The notes beneath the pieces were generated by a model. That model was not told where the DNA came from and made no database searches. It saw only the letters and a program-made list of their open reading frames with translations. A program made the translations under genes and the position numbers. A DNA stretch of 64,000 nt from Bifidobacterium asteroides (lineage in GTDB: Bacteria > Actinomycetota > Actinomycetes > Actinomycetales > Bifidobacteriaceae): contig NZ_CP048272.1 in assembly GCF_019469425.1 (NCBI RefSeq), forward strand, positions 1,984,001-2,048,000, in the 5' to 3' direction. Position 1 is the stretch's first letter. Every line of letters begins with the position of its first letter. Positions 45,694 to 54,129 of the stretch are shown piece by piece.

Positions 45694-47235
45694 TCAGTAG
45701 TAGTTTTTGCCAGAATCGTCAATCTTGACGGCCAGTTCACCATTTTTGATTACGAACGTACCAGTCAGGTAGTCAGATGCCGAAGATCTGCCATCCTCCC
45801 ACTCGGAGTCTGAATCAAAACGATATTGGTAAGTGATATTGGTCTGAATCAAGCTGGTTTTGAACTCGCCGTTGCTCAAATCCAACTCGCTCAATGAAGG
45901 CTGGCTAGTGACAGTCCGTTTGATGTTGGTATAGCTTGGACCGTCATAATCCTCGAAAGTGCCGTTGGAGAAGGAGCAACCAATCTTACTCGTCTCGGTG
46001 GAGGCAGTGCAGTCATTGATGCGCTGCTGGACCTGGTCCAGGATTCCTTTTTCCAATGCGTCAGTGGCCTGGGGGGAGATGTAAGCGACCTTACTGGAAT
46101 TGTCAAGCTTAACCTGCTGGGCTTGAATGTACTTGGAATTAGGCAACTCCACCTTGGCCACACCTGGGTAGACCGGTAAGGTGTATTGATCCATCGAACT
46201 GTAATGCATCTCGTCGCTGTTGTCGGATGAGGACGAATCAGAGGGAGGAGTAACAACCTCTTTGTTCATGCCGACTTCTGCCAGCTTGACATTGATGCCG
46301 TTAACCACAAGGCTGTCCACAGTCTTTGGGGCAGCCACCTTGATGGTGGTAGTCAGGGGTGTGGCAATCCTCCAGGAGTCGAAGATCAAAAATTGCTTGC
46401 CAGAGGTCTGTATATCCAGCGGCTTGGACTGCTTGGCACCGTTGACCGTATAGGAAATTCGCACCTGATAGCCTGAGCCTCGTGTGTTTCGGACCAGGGG
46501 GCCAACCTCGACGTTCTTGATGCGCGAATCTGCATTCTTGGCGTAGTCGTTTGTCAACAGGATGCGCGAGTCGTTGGCCACACCAGGATCGACCAATTGA
46601 TTGGCACGCTTGTAATTGCCGCTGGACACGGCGGAAACGTACGTTCTGATCTGCTCTGAAGGCGTGAAGACCATATTCTTGAGTATGAAATATGCGCCGA
46701 TCAGTATAACCGCCGCACCAAAAAGGATCCCCCAGGTGATGAAAGTCTTTCGCTGCACCTTACGTATGTCCGGGACAGCAACAGGCTGCTCCACTGATGC
46801 TGTAACATTTGGTATGGTCTGCGTTTGGAACTGGGAATCAGCCACAGTCGAGGGCTCAGACTCGGCGGCCATATACTGTTCGTCCTGTGAAAGGGTTACA
46901 GCACACTGTTCTTCGTCCGTCATATCGTCAGTATCTTCTGCGCTTGAGGAGACGGGCTGAGAATGAGCATCCTTTTCGCCGGAAGGCTCCGAACCCTCGG
47001 AAGCAAGTTCCGCCTCCTTGGAAGAATCCTCTGCTTCGGTATCAGCATCTGCCTCAGAAACCTCGTCACTGGCGTGAGCGAAGTTAGGTGTTGAAGCGTT
47101 TTCTTTACCCTCTGTTTTTTCGTCATCAGAATCCAGAGTCATGTTGTGATTGTCAGCCGACGTTATCGGGTGTCCACACGACGTGCAGAACTGGGCATCA
47201 GGCTCATTCTTAGCTCCGCAATTTGTGCAAAACAT
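45694..47235 (-). CDS. Zinc-ribbon single-pass membrane protein (TcaA-like architecture)
   Basis: 513 residues from the ATG at 47235, with GAGGA five bases upstream. The N-terminal zinc ribbon MFCTNCGAKNEPDAQFC has Cys at 3, 6, 17 and 20. A 140-residue acidic Ser/Glu-rich linker, one membrane helix at about 166-187 (TWGILFGAAVILIGAYFIL) and an extracellular part of about 320 residues follow. That layout resembles TcaA-type proteins of Gram-positive bacteria, which modulate antibiotic response, but similarity beyond layout was not shown. It follows the third zinc-ribbon gene on the same strand, 48 bases away. Confidence 0.65.
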   Translation of the reverse strand: MFCTNCGAKNEPDAQFCTSCGHPITSADNHNMTLDSDDEKTEGKENASTPNFAHASDEVSEADADTEAEDSSKEAELASEGSEPSGEKDAHSQPVSSSAEDTDDMTDEEQCAVTLSQDEQYMAAESEPSTVADSQFQTQTIPNVTASVEQPVAVPDIRKVQRKTFITWGILFGAAVILIGAYFILKNMVFTPSEQIRTYVSAVSSGNYKRANQLVDPGVANDSRILLTNDYAKNADSRIKNVEVGPLVRNTRGSGYQVRISYTVNGAKQSKPLDIQTSGKQFLIFDSWRIATPLTTTIKVAAPKTVDSLVVNGINVKLAEVGMNKEVVTPPSDSSSSDNSDEMHYSSMDQYTLPVYPGVAKVELPNSKYIQAQQVKLDNSSKVAYISPQATDALEKGILDQVQQRINDCTASTETSKIGCSFSNGTFEDYDGPSYTNIKRTVTSQPSLSELDLSNGEFKTSLIQTNITYQYRFDSDSEWEDGRSSASDYLTGTFVIKNGELAVKIDDSGKNYY

Positions 47236-47283
47236 AATCGTCCTCACTTTTCTGCGCTGTTCTTGTGCCTGTTACGACTGCTG

Positions 47284-48474
47284 TCAGACCAAGGAGAAAA
47301 TGGCGCTTATGAACGTGGCTCCGGCAATGCTAATGAAGATAATCATCACCAGCAAGAAGATGAGGAAGGCAACAACCGAGAAAATGAGCCAAAGCCAGAA
47401 GGAATCCAGCTTGCGCGTGTTCCTGGATGTAGCAATCAGATAGGAGGGAGCCGCGGACATGAGGCCGACACTCAATAGGAAAATGACAGCTGCCATAATC
47501 GAAGCGCCCATCAGAGAAAGCAGGACCAAGACAAGATGGAGGATTGCGAAAGGAATAATAATCTGCGCGAAGGCGTCATGTACCTGCCGAAAACCGTCGG
47601 GGTCACCATATATTTTCTTGCCTATAAATATAGACAAGGTCATGACGTAGAGCACAAAAGCCACAGCAATGAAGCCGCGGAAGAAGAACCCGAAGTTACC
47701 CGAAGAGCTGGTTGAAGCTGACGAGGGCGAATAGCCGAATATCGATGTCGCGGGGCTAAATGCGTGCGATACAGCAGAGACAGTCCGCGATTCCCAAATC
47801 GTGACCAACAAAGAAATGATCATGGCTTCTACAAATAAGGGCACGCATGCGTACCAGGCTGGCTTGATCATACGTAGGCTAGGCTTCTTCAAGGCAGCAA
47901 GCAGCCAATTGAAGAAGAGTCTAGACTGAGTTGGTAGAGCCTGCTGAACTGGGGCGATCCCAGGAGCTGCGCCGGAGACAGGCTGTTGGGAAGGCGGCGG
48001 GGTGGCCTGAGCTTGCTGGAACTGCTGGGTCGGCTGGCTCGACTGAGTCGGCTTAGCCTGTAGGAATGGCTGTGTCGGCTGCTCCGCGGAATAGCGGGCA
48101 TCTGAAGTAGGCTGTCCCAGTGGCGATTGCGATTGTGTATTGATACTCTGTAGTGGCCGAGCGCCCGGAACTGGTGTCGGATGGGCACCAGAAGTACGGC
48201 CAGGCTGGCCTGATTTCTCAGCCGGGTTAGAGACCGGCTGGAAAAGACCAGGAGAAGGATTACTTGGCACGCTAGCATCAGTGGCCAATCCGTCCTCGGT
48301 CTGAGCCTCCGTCTGCTCACCAGGCTTTTGCTGAGCCTCCGATTGCTCAGTCGAATCAGGAGTAGCACCCGGGGCAGATGCATCCTGCTCCTGCTTTGCA
48401 AAGGATTTACCGCACTTTCTGCAGAATTTTGCGCTATCCTGATTTTTGGCCTGGCATGAAGTACATTTCTTCAT
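47284..48474 (-). CDS. Zinc-ribbon protein with Gln/Pro-rich linker and five membrane helices
   Basis: 396 residues. Zinc ribbon MKKCTSCQAKNQDSAKFC (Cys 4, 7, 18, 21), a long Gln/Pro/Ser/Thr-rich disordered linker (about 28-185) and about five membrane helices (207-227, 262-285, 303-322, 325-347, 358-390). The C-terminal membrane part loosely resembles Yip1-like membrane proteins. No enzyme motif is seen. It is the first gene of the leftward pair and lies next to the intact SRP RNA gene. The three proteins of this island share only the N-terminal zinc ribbon plus the membrane topology. Confidence 0.65.
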   Translation of the reverse strand: MKKCTSCQAKNQDSAKFCRKCGKSFAKQEQDASAPGATPDSTEQSEAQQKPGEQTEAQTEDGLATDASVPSNPSPGLFQPVSNPAEKSGQPGRTSGAHPTPVPGARPLQSINTQSQSPLGQPTSDARYSAEQPTQPFLQAKPTQSSQPTQQFQQAQATPPPSQQPVSGAAPGIAPVQQALPTQSRLFFNWLLAALKKPSLRMIKPAWYACVPLFVEAMIISLLVTIWESRTVSAVSHAFSPATSIFGYSPSSASTSSSGNFGFFFRGFIAVAFVLYVMTLSIFIGKKIYGDPDGFRQVHDAFAQIIIPFAILHLVLVLLSLMGASIMAAVIFLLSVGLMSAAPSYLIATSRNTRKLDSFWLWLIFSVVAFLIFLLVMIIFISIAGATFISAIFSLV

Positions 48475-48696
48475 GTTTTGTCACTCTCCTCTGATTTCCC
48501 CTCCCAGGCTGCTAATCAGCCTAGAGCAAACTCTTCATTATTCAATCACAGGATGTAAACATCAAACAAAAAAAGCTCAACTGCCGAGAGCGGGATGAGA
48601 ACTGAGAATAGGACCCAATCAGCAGCATTGCTCATGCACACACATGCACCAATTCCCGGTACAGCACTTAGACGATCACCTCATCCGGCGAGCATC
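48475..48696. other. Intergenic region between the zinc-ribbon gene and the SRP RNA gene
   Basis: About 220 bases with an A-rich patch (48567-48577). The promoter of the leftward zinc-ribbon pair must be here; I see no confident boxes or other gene. Confidence 0.4.
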
Positions 48697-48699
48697 TAT

Positions 48700-48790
48700 G
48701 GAAAACTCCCACGCACCCGCCAGAGGCCACTTACCCTTGCTGCATTCCTGCCCTGGGGGGATTGGGTGACATAACGCCACGTGAGAGCAA
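48700..48790 (-). ncRNA. ffs: Small bacterial signal recognition particle RNA (4.5S)
   Basis: On the minus strand the conserved SRP core CAGGGCAGGAATGCAGCAAG is present, followed by GGTAAGTGG; this matches the CAGGxCxGGAAxGxAGCAA loop of bacterial SRP RNA. CTCTCACG near 48787 and GGGTGCGTGGGAG near 48705-48717 can form the closing stem, and GGAGTTTTCC ends it. The 5' end near 48789 agrees with the promoter below. Ends are approximate. With Ffh it directs ribosomes to the membrane. Confidence 0.88.
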
Positions 48791-48796
48791 GTCACC

Positions 48797-48824
48797 ATCA
48801 TAGCAGACATGCTGCACTTGTCCA
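48797..48824 (-). promoter_or_regulatory. Promoter of the SRP RNA gene
   Basis: TGGACA (complement of 48819-48824) and TATGAT (complement of 48797-48802) with a 16-base spacer, placing the start near 48790, the 5' end of the SRP RNA. The degenerate copy near 43060-43080 has lost the -10. Confidence 0.75.
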
Positions 48825-49027
48825 CTGGAAAGCACTGATCCATCCATGCCAGGTGCGTATTCGGTCGATATTGCCGCCCGTTGCTTCCCTGACCAGACCT
48901 GTCCGCTAGCATGTAGGCAACAGGATCGCCGTACTCCAGCGGTTGATCACGGATCATGCCGGACCCTGGCAACGGACAGTAGGCAGCCCGGCATCAACAG
49001 CGACAAGGGATGGATGGCTGAAGACGA

Positions 49028-50206
49028 ATGGCTGACATGGATGCTGATTTGGTGATTGTGGGCGCTGGCCTATTCGGTCTGACTGTGGCCCAGCAGGCGG
49101 TCGAGCACAGCGGGGCCCGGGTGCGGATCATCGATGTGCGCGACCACATCGGCGGCAACGCCTACTCCTATATGGACGAGGAAACCGGGGCCGAAATCCA
49201 CAAGTATGGGGCCCACCTCTTCCACACCTCCAACCGCAAGGTCTGGGAGTATGTCAATCGCTTCACCGAATTCACCGACTACACCCACAGGGTCTACACC
49301 ACCCACAAGGGCGAGGTCTACCCCCTGCCCATCAACTTGGGGACCATCAACCAGTTCTTCCACGCCCACTACACCCCCCAGCAGGCCCGAGAACTGATCC
49401 GGGAGCAGGCCGGCGAGCTGGCCGGGACCGACCCGGGCAACCTGAACGATCAGGGCATCTCTCTGATCGGCCGCCCCCTGTATGAGGCCTTCATCAAGAA
49501 CTACACGGCCAAGCAGTGGCAGACCGACCCCTCCCAACTGCCCGCCTCGATCATCAAGCGGCTTCCGGTGCGGTTCAACTACGATAACCACTACTTCAAG
49601 GACACATGGGAAGGCCTGCCCAAGGACGGCTACACAGCCTGGTTCGATAGGATGATCGACGATCCGCGCATCCAGGTGAGCCTGAAAACCGACTTCTTCG
49701 ACAACTCCCAGCCCTGGAACCGGGATGCTCTGGTAGGACAGGTCCCCGTTGTCTATACCGGCCCGGTCGACCGCTACTTCGGCTACCACTTGGGCGAGCT
49801 CAAGTGGCGGACCGTGGACTTCAAGGAGCGCCGCTACGACGAGGACGACCACTTCGGCTGCCCGGTCATGAACTTCTCCGATCCTGACGTGCCATACACC
49901 CGCGCCATCGAGTTCAAGAACTTCAACCCCGAACGCTACGACCGGCAGAACCATGAACGCACCGTGGTCTGGGAGGAATACAGCCGCTTCGCCGGCAAGG
50001 GCGACGAGCCCTACTACCCCATCAACACGGGTGGCGATCGGGCGCTCTACACCCAGTACAAGCAGCTGGCCATCCAACAGCCGAAGGTGGTCTTCGGCGG
50101 GCGCCTGGGCACCTACGCTTACTACGACATGCACCAGGTCATCAATTCAGCCCTGGATGCCTGGAACAGGCGGATCGCTCCCCTGGTAGGCCACGCCAAG
50201 GGCTGA
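49028..50206 (+). CDS. glf: UDP-galactopyranose mutase
   Basis: 392 residues. FAD-binding VIVGAGLFGLTVAQQAV, RDHIGGNAYSYMDEETG and the conserved YGAHLFHTSNRKVWEYVNRF are all characteristic. It interconverts UDP-galactopyranose and UDP-galactofuranose for cell-surface glycans. The ribosome site is weak, and an ATG three codons inside is an alternative. It has its own terminator at 50329-50364 and is the first gene right of the SRP RNA gene. Confidence 0.96.
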   Translation: MADMDADLVIVGAGLFGLTVAQQAVEHSGARVRIIDVRDHIGGNAYSYMDEETGAEIHKYGAHLFHTSNRKVWEYVNRFTEFTDYTHRVYTTHKGEVYPLPINLGTINQFFHAHYTPQQARELIREQAGELAGTDPGNLNDQGISLIGRPLYEAFIKNYTAKQWQTDPSQLPASIIKRLPVRFNYDNHYFKDTWEGLPKDGYTAWFDRMIDDPRIQVSLKTDFFDNSQPWNRDALVGQVPVVYTGPVDRYFGYHLGELKWRTVDFKERRYDEDDHFGCPVMNFSDPDVPYTRAIEFKNFNPERYDRQNHERTVVWEEYSRFAGKGDEPYYPINTGGDRALYTQYKQLAIQQPKVVFGGRLGTYAYYDMHQVINSALDAWNRRIAPLVGHAKG

Positions 50207-50328
50207 AGCCGGAACCGAATCACTATCGCCCCTTCAGAGGCAATCCTTGGAGGGGAGCATGAGGCTGAAGAGCTCAATATCAGGCGAAGCCAGCCAATCC
50301 AAAGCGGCTATTCCAATCCGAATGCAAG

Positions 50329-50364
50329 AAGGCCGGCCACTCACGAAAGTGGCCGGCCTTTTTT
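50329..50364 (+). terminator. Rho-independent terminator of glf
   Basis: A 12-bp perfect stem (50329-50340 with 50349-50360) with an 8-base loop is followed by a T run. It lies 120 bases after the glf stop. Confidence 0.85.
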
Positions 50365-50446
50365 AGATCAGGCATCTGCCATTCAAACCTCCAAGGCAGC
50401 CCTTCGAACAGGCGCCTCAGAAATCAACCAGGCAGAATCTGCGGGC

Positions 50447-51589
50447 TCAGGCGTGCCAGACGTCCTTGCCGTTCTCCTTGGCGGCCTTGACATCGGCATC
50501 CAGGGCGCTCTCGTCGCTCTCCACCTTGCCGACGATGTAATCCTCGACCAGCTGACGAGCCTCGTTGTCCTCATGCTGGACGGCGGGGGACTTCATGAAA
50601 TAGGAGCTGGGTGCCAGCACCGGGCCGGCCAGGTGACGGTCCAGGGCGATCTTGGCGGCACGCAGGGCGTCGATGACGATGCCGGCCGAGTTGGGTGAAT
50701 CCCAGACTTCCAGCCTGTACTCCAGATTCAGAGGAACGTCGCCGAAGGTGGTTCCTTCCAGACGCACAAAGGCCAGCTTGCGGTCATCCAGCCAGGCCAC
50801 GTAGTCAGAGGGACCGATGTGGACGTTGTGGGGATCCATGTCATGAGGAACAATGGAGGTGACGGCACGGGTCTTGGAAACCTTCTTGGATTCCAGACGG
50901 GAGCGCTGCAGCATGTTCATGAAGTCCATGTTGCCCCCCACGTTCAGCTGGTAGGTGCGGTCCAGACGCACGCCGCGATCCTCGAAGAGGCGGGCCATGA
51001 CCCTGTGGGTGATAGTGGCGCCCACCTGGCTCTTGATGTCGTCGCCCACGATGGGCAGGCCGGCATCGCGGAACTTCTGGGCCCACTCGGGGTCGGAGGC
51101 GATGAAGACAGGCAGGCAGTTGACGAAAGCGCACCCGGCCTCGATGGCAGCGGCGGCGTAGGCCTTGTCGGCCTGCTCAGAGCCGACGGGCAGGTAGGAG
51201 ACCAGCACATCGACCTTCTTGTCGCGCAGAACCTGGGCCACATCAACAGGCTCGGCGTCCGACTCGGTGATCATCTTGCTGTAGTACTCGCCCAGCCCGT
51301 CGCCGGTCGGCCCGCGCAGGACCTCCACGCCCATGTTGGGAACGTCGCAGAACTTGTAGGTGTTGTTCTGCGAGGCGAAAATGGCCTCACTCAGGTCCTT
51401 GCCGACCTTGAGGGAGTCCACATCGAAGGCGGTCACGAACTCCACGTCACGAATGCGGTAGCCACCGAAGTTGGCGTGCATGATGCCGGGGATCTTGTCA
51501 TCATCCTTGGCGTCCTTGTAATACTCGACTCCCTGTACCAGCGAGGAAGCGCAGTTGCCCACGCCCGCTACAGCTACACGGATGCTCAT
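50447..51589 (-). CDS. ino1: Inositol-3-phosphate synthase
   Basis: 380 residues, the length of the short actinobacterial Ino1 form. The NAD-binding start is [20 protein letters not shown]; the catalytic region includes [14 protein letters not shown] and [11 protein letters not shown]. It makes myo-inositol-1-phosphate from glucose-6-phosphate, the first step of inositol and phosphatidylinositol synthesis in Actinobacteria. It is divergent from the penicillin-binding protein gene. Confidence 0.95.
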   Translation of the reverse strand: MSIRVAVAGVGNCASSLVQGVEYYKDAKDDDKIPGIMHANFGGYRIRDVEFVTAFDVDSLKVGKDLSEAIFASQNNTYKFCDVPNMGVEVLRGPTGDGLGEYYSKMITESDAEPVDVAQVLRDKKVDVLVSYLPVGSEQADKAYAAAAIEAGCAFVNCLPVFIASDPEWAQKFRDAGLPIVGDDIKSQVGATITHRVMARLFEDRGVRLDRTYQLNVGGNMDFMNMLQRSRLESKKVSKTRAVTSIVPHDMDPHNVHIGPSDYVAWLDDRKLAFVRLEGTTFGDVPLNLEYRLEVWDSPNSAGIVIDALRAAKIALDRHLAGPVLAPSSYFMKSPAVQHEDNEARQLVEDYIVGKVESDESALDADVKAAKENGKDVWHA

Positions 51590-51783
51590 ACAAACTCCTC
51601 TGATTTACTGGGTTATTTCCACTTTAAGCATACCTTCTCCCGGCGGATGGCATGGTGGAATAGAACTTCGTATGCCTGCCCCCTGGCAGGACAGACCCCC
51701 AAGCAGGGCGCAAACGTACGAAAATGATGAACGTTCAGCCTTAGGTCGAACAGTTTTCAGCCCCGCCGGATAGCGTGGTTGGC
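51590..51783. other. Divergent promoter region of ino1 and the penicillin-binding protein gene
   Basis: About 194 bases. It must carry both promoters; no confident pair of boxes was identified. Confidence 0.4.
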
Positions 51784-54030
51784 ATGGCCAATCAGACTCG
51801 TTCAGTCAGTTCGACCTCGCTCACACGCAGGACTCAGTCCGGAACGCGCGTCAGCAGGAATCGCGCCGACAGGCTCACCTCGCGGCACGCCGACCGGAAT
51901 ACCCGGGGCGGCGGACCTCGCCGCAGACGGCCCCACAAGTCGCATCGCGTGCTTAAGTGGACCCTGGCCCTGCTGGGACTGGTGCTAGTCGCCGGGGCGG
52001 CGGCCTTCGCATACCTGTATCTGACCACTGAAATCATCCCGCCTGAGAAGCAGGCCCTGGCGCAAAAGACCACGGTCTATTATGCGGACGGCACCACCCC
52101 CATCGGAACCTATGCCAATCAGAACCGAGAGATTATCGATTGCGCTGTCCTGCCCAAGTATGTGGGCAATGCGGTCGTCGCCTCGGAGAACCGCACCTTT
52201 TACAAAGACAACGGCATCGACCTCAAAGGCATCAGCCGAGCGCTCTTCAACAACGTGACCAAGGGCACCCGACAAGGCGGATCCACCATCACCCAGCAGT
52301 ATGCCGAGCGCTACTATCTGGGCGAGACCACATCCTATAAGGGCAAGCTGCGCGAGGCCATTCTCTCCTTGAAGATTTCCAGAACAGAGGATAAGAACAC
52401 CGTCCTTTGCAACTATCTGAACACCATCTACTTCGGCCGTGGCGCTTACGGGATCCAGGCCGCCGCCCAAAACTACTTCGGCAAGGACGCCAAGGACCTG
52501 ACCATGCCCGAGTCGGCCATGCTGGCCGGCATCATCCCGGCCCCTGCCTCCTGGGACCCGGCAGTCAACCCCAAGCAGGCCGAGTCGCGCTTCCGCCGCG
52601 TGCTGGCCATCATGGAGGAGGACCACTACATCAGCCATCAGGACCGGGCCAGCGCCCAAATGCCGCAGACCATCAAATACATGCCGCAGAACGTCTACCA
52701 GGGACCCAACGGCTACCTGCTGCGCATGGTCCGCAACGAGCTGTCCTCCGGCAAAAAGGCCCCCTTTACCGCGGACGACCTGGACACTGGAGGCTACCGG
52801 ATCATCACCACCATCCAAAAGGACAAACAGGATCTGATGTTCCAAGTGGCCAGTCCGTCCACAGGGAACAAGCATCTGCCGCCCACTCTGCAAATTGGGG
52901 GGCTCTCGGTCGACCCCAAGACCGGTGCCGTCATCTCCCTGTACGCCGGTGACGACTACCTGACCCACCAGCTCAACAACGTGGATCAGGCGACCTTCCA
53001 GGTCGGTTCGACCATGAAGGCCTACACGCTCCTGGGCGCCATCCAGGATGGGGTCAGCCTAAACACGGTCTTCAACGGCAATTCGCCGCGTACCTTCTCC
53101 AGCGTGGGCAAGTCCGTCGCTAACGCCGGGAATGTCAGCTACGGGTACATCAACCTATACTCGGCATTCGCCAACTCGGTCAACACAGTCTTCATGGACT
53201 TGGGCGAGCACGTGACCTCACGCAAAATCGCCCAGGTGGCCCACACAGCCGGCATCACCGGGAAAATCGACGATACGACCACCTTCGACACTCTGGGTGT
53301 AGACGCTCTCTCGGTCTATGACGTGACCCAGGGCTACGCCACTCTGGCCAACGGGGGACAACGACCCAAGCTGCACCTGGTCGCCCAGGTCAAGGACGCC
53401 AAGGATCAGGAGCTCTACACGGCTACAACCCAGTCGGATCAGGTCTTCAACGCCGATCAAGTGGCTCTGCTGCAAAAGGCTATGACCACGACGGTCCAGC
53501 GCGGCACTGCATCCTATGCCCGTTCCCTGGGGCGGCCCATCGCCGGCAAGACCGGCACAGCCAATGACCAGACCGCCATCTCCTTCATCGGATTCACCCC
53601 CTCGCTTCTGACCACTTTCGCTGTCTGGAACCAGGGTCAGGACGGCGGAGCCCTGAAGGTACCGGATCACTATCACGACGGCTTCTATGCGGTTCAGCTC
53701 TTCACCCAATATATGAAGTCGGCCCTGGGCAACAGTCCAGTGGAGCGTTTCCCGGATGCTGTGGACCACGGCAAGGTCGGTGGCCCAGAAGGCAATTGGG
53801 GCACCGGATCCCGGCAGAGCAGTTCATCCACGCGCAACCGTGAATACTCATACGCGCCCCAGCAGCGCTCCCAGCGCCAGAACTCCGAGCAGGGGCAGTC
53901 CGGGTCCGGCAGTGGTTCGGGCGCTGGCACTGGAGGCGGAACGGAGAATGAAGACAGCAGCGGCAGCAGTGAGGGCGACAACGAAGGCAGCACTCAGGGC
54001 AACTCAGGGGCCGAGTCAACCCAGCAGTAA
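51784..54030 (+). CDS. Class A (bifunctional) penicillin-binding protein
   Basis: 748 residues from the ATG at 51784; an earlier GTG at 51775 lacks a ribosome site. Basic Ser/Arg-rich cytosolic start (1-55), a membrane helix (about 57-80), a family 51 glycosyltransferase domain (SENRTFYKDNGIDLKGISRA, RQGGSTITQQYAERYYL), then the transpeptidase domain with the catalytic Ser in QVGSTMKAY, the SVN motif (NSVNTVF) and KTGTAND. The tail is rich in Ser, Gly, Gln and Glu. It polymerises and cross-links peptidoglycan at the outer face of the membrane. Confidence 0.95.
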   Translation: MANQTRSVSSTSLTRRTQSGTRVSRNRADRLTSRHADRNTRGGGPRRRRPHKSHRVLKWTLALLGLVLVAGAAAFAYLYLTTEIIPPEKQALAQKTTVYYADGTTPIGTYANQNREIIDCAVLPKYVGNAVVASENRTFYKDNGIDLKGISRALFNNVTKGTRQGGSTITQQYAERYYLGETTSYKGKLREAILSLKISRTEDKNTVLCNYLNTIYFGRGAYGIQAAAQNYFGKDAKDLTMPESAMLAGIIPAPASWDPAVNPKQAESRFRRVLAIMEEDHYISHQDRASAQMPQTIKYMPQNVYQGPNGYLLRMVRNELSSGKKAPFTADDLDTGGYRIITTIQKDKQDLMFQVASPSTGNKHLPPTLQIGGLSVDPKTGAVISLYAGDDYLTHQLNNVDQATFQVGSTMKAYTLLGAIQDGVSLNTVFNGNSPRTFSSVGKSVANAGNVSYGYINLYSAFANSVNTVFMDLGEHVTSRKIAQVAHTAGITGKIDDTTTFDTLGVDALSVYDVTQGYATLANGGQRPKLHLVAQVKDAKDQELYTATTQSDQVFNADQVALLQKAMTTTVQRGTASYARSLGRPIAGKTGTANDQTAISFIGFTPSLLTTFAVWNQGQDGGALKVPDHYHDGFYAVQLFTQYMKSALGNSPVERFPDAVDHGKVGGPEGNWGTGSRQSSSSTRNREYSYAPQQRSQRQNSEQGQSGSGSGSGAGTGGGTENEDSSGSSEGDNEGSTQGNSGAESTQQ

Positions 54031-54065
54031 ACCAGCCAGATGTAAACCAGTTCAGATAATTTGTT

Positions 54066-54097
54066 CCGATCCGGGCGTAGTTGTGCGTCCGGATCGG
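54066..54097. terminator. Hairpin between the convergent PBP and leuA genes
   Basis: A 12-bp stem (54066-54077 with 54086-54097, one G-T pair) sits between the stop codons at 54030 and 54130. There is no U-tract, so it may be a non-canonical or shared terminator. Confidence 0.5.
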
Positions 54098-54129
54098 ATC
54101 TGAAGGACCGGTATTGGATTTTCTGGCCT

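Larger units (their letters stand above)
48697..48925. repeat. Right copy of the direct repeat flanking the zinc-ribbon island
   Basis: It contains the intact SRP RNA gene, its promoter and the TCCGCTAGCAT element (48902-48912). The first 50 bases are identical to 42995-43044; the rest is diverged. Confidence 0.75.

Noticed and set aside
42900-48790. Island flanked by attachment sites of an integrative element
   Set aside because: The direct repeat is real, but no integrase, recombinase or mobilisation gene lies inside, so calling it a mobile element is not supported. It is kept as a finding on structure only.
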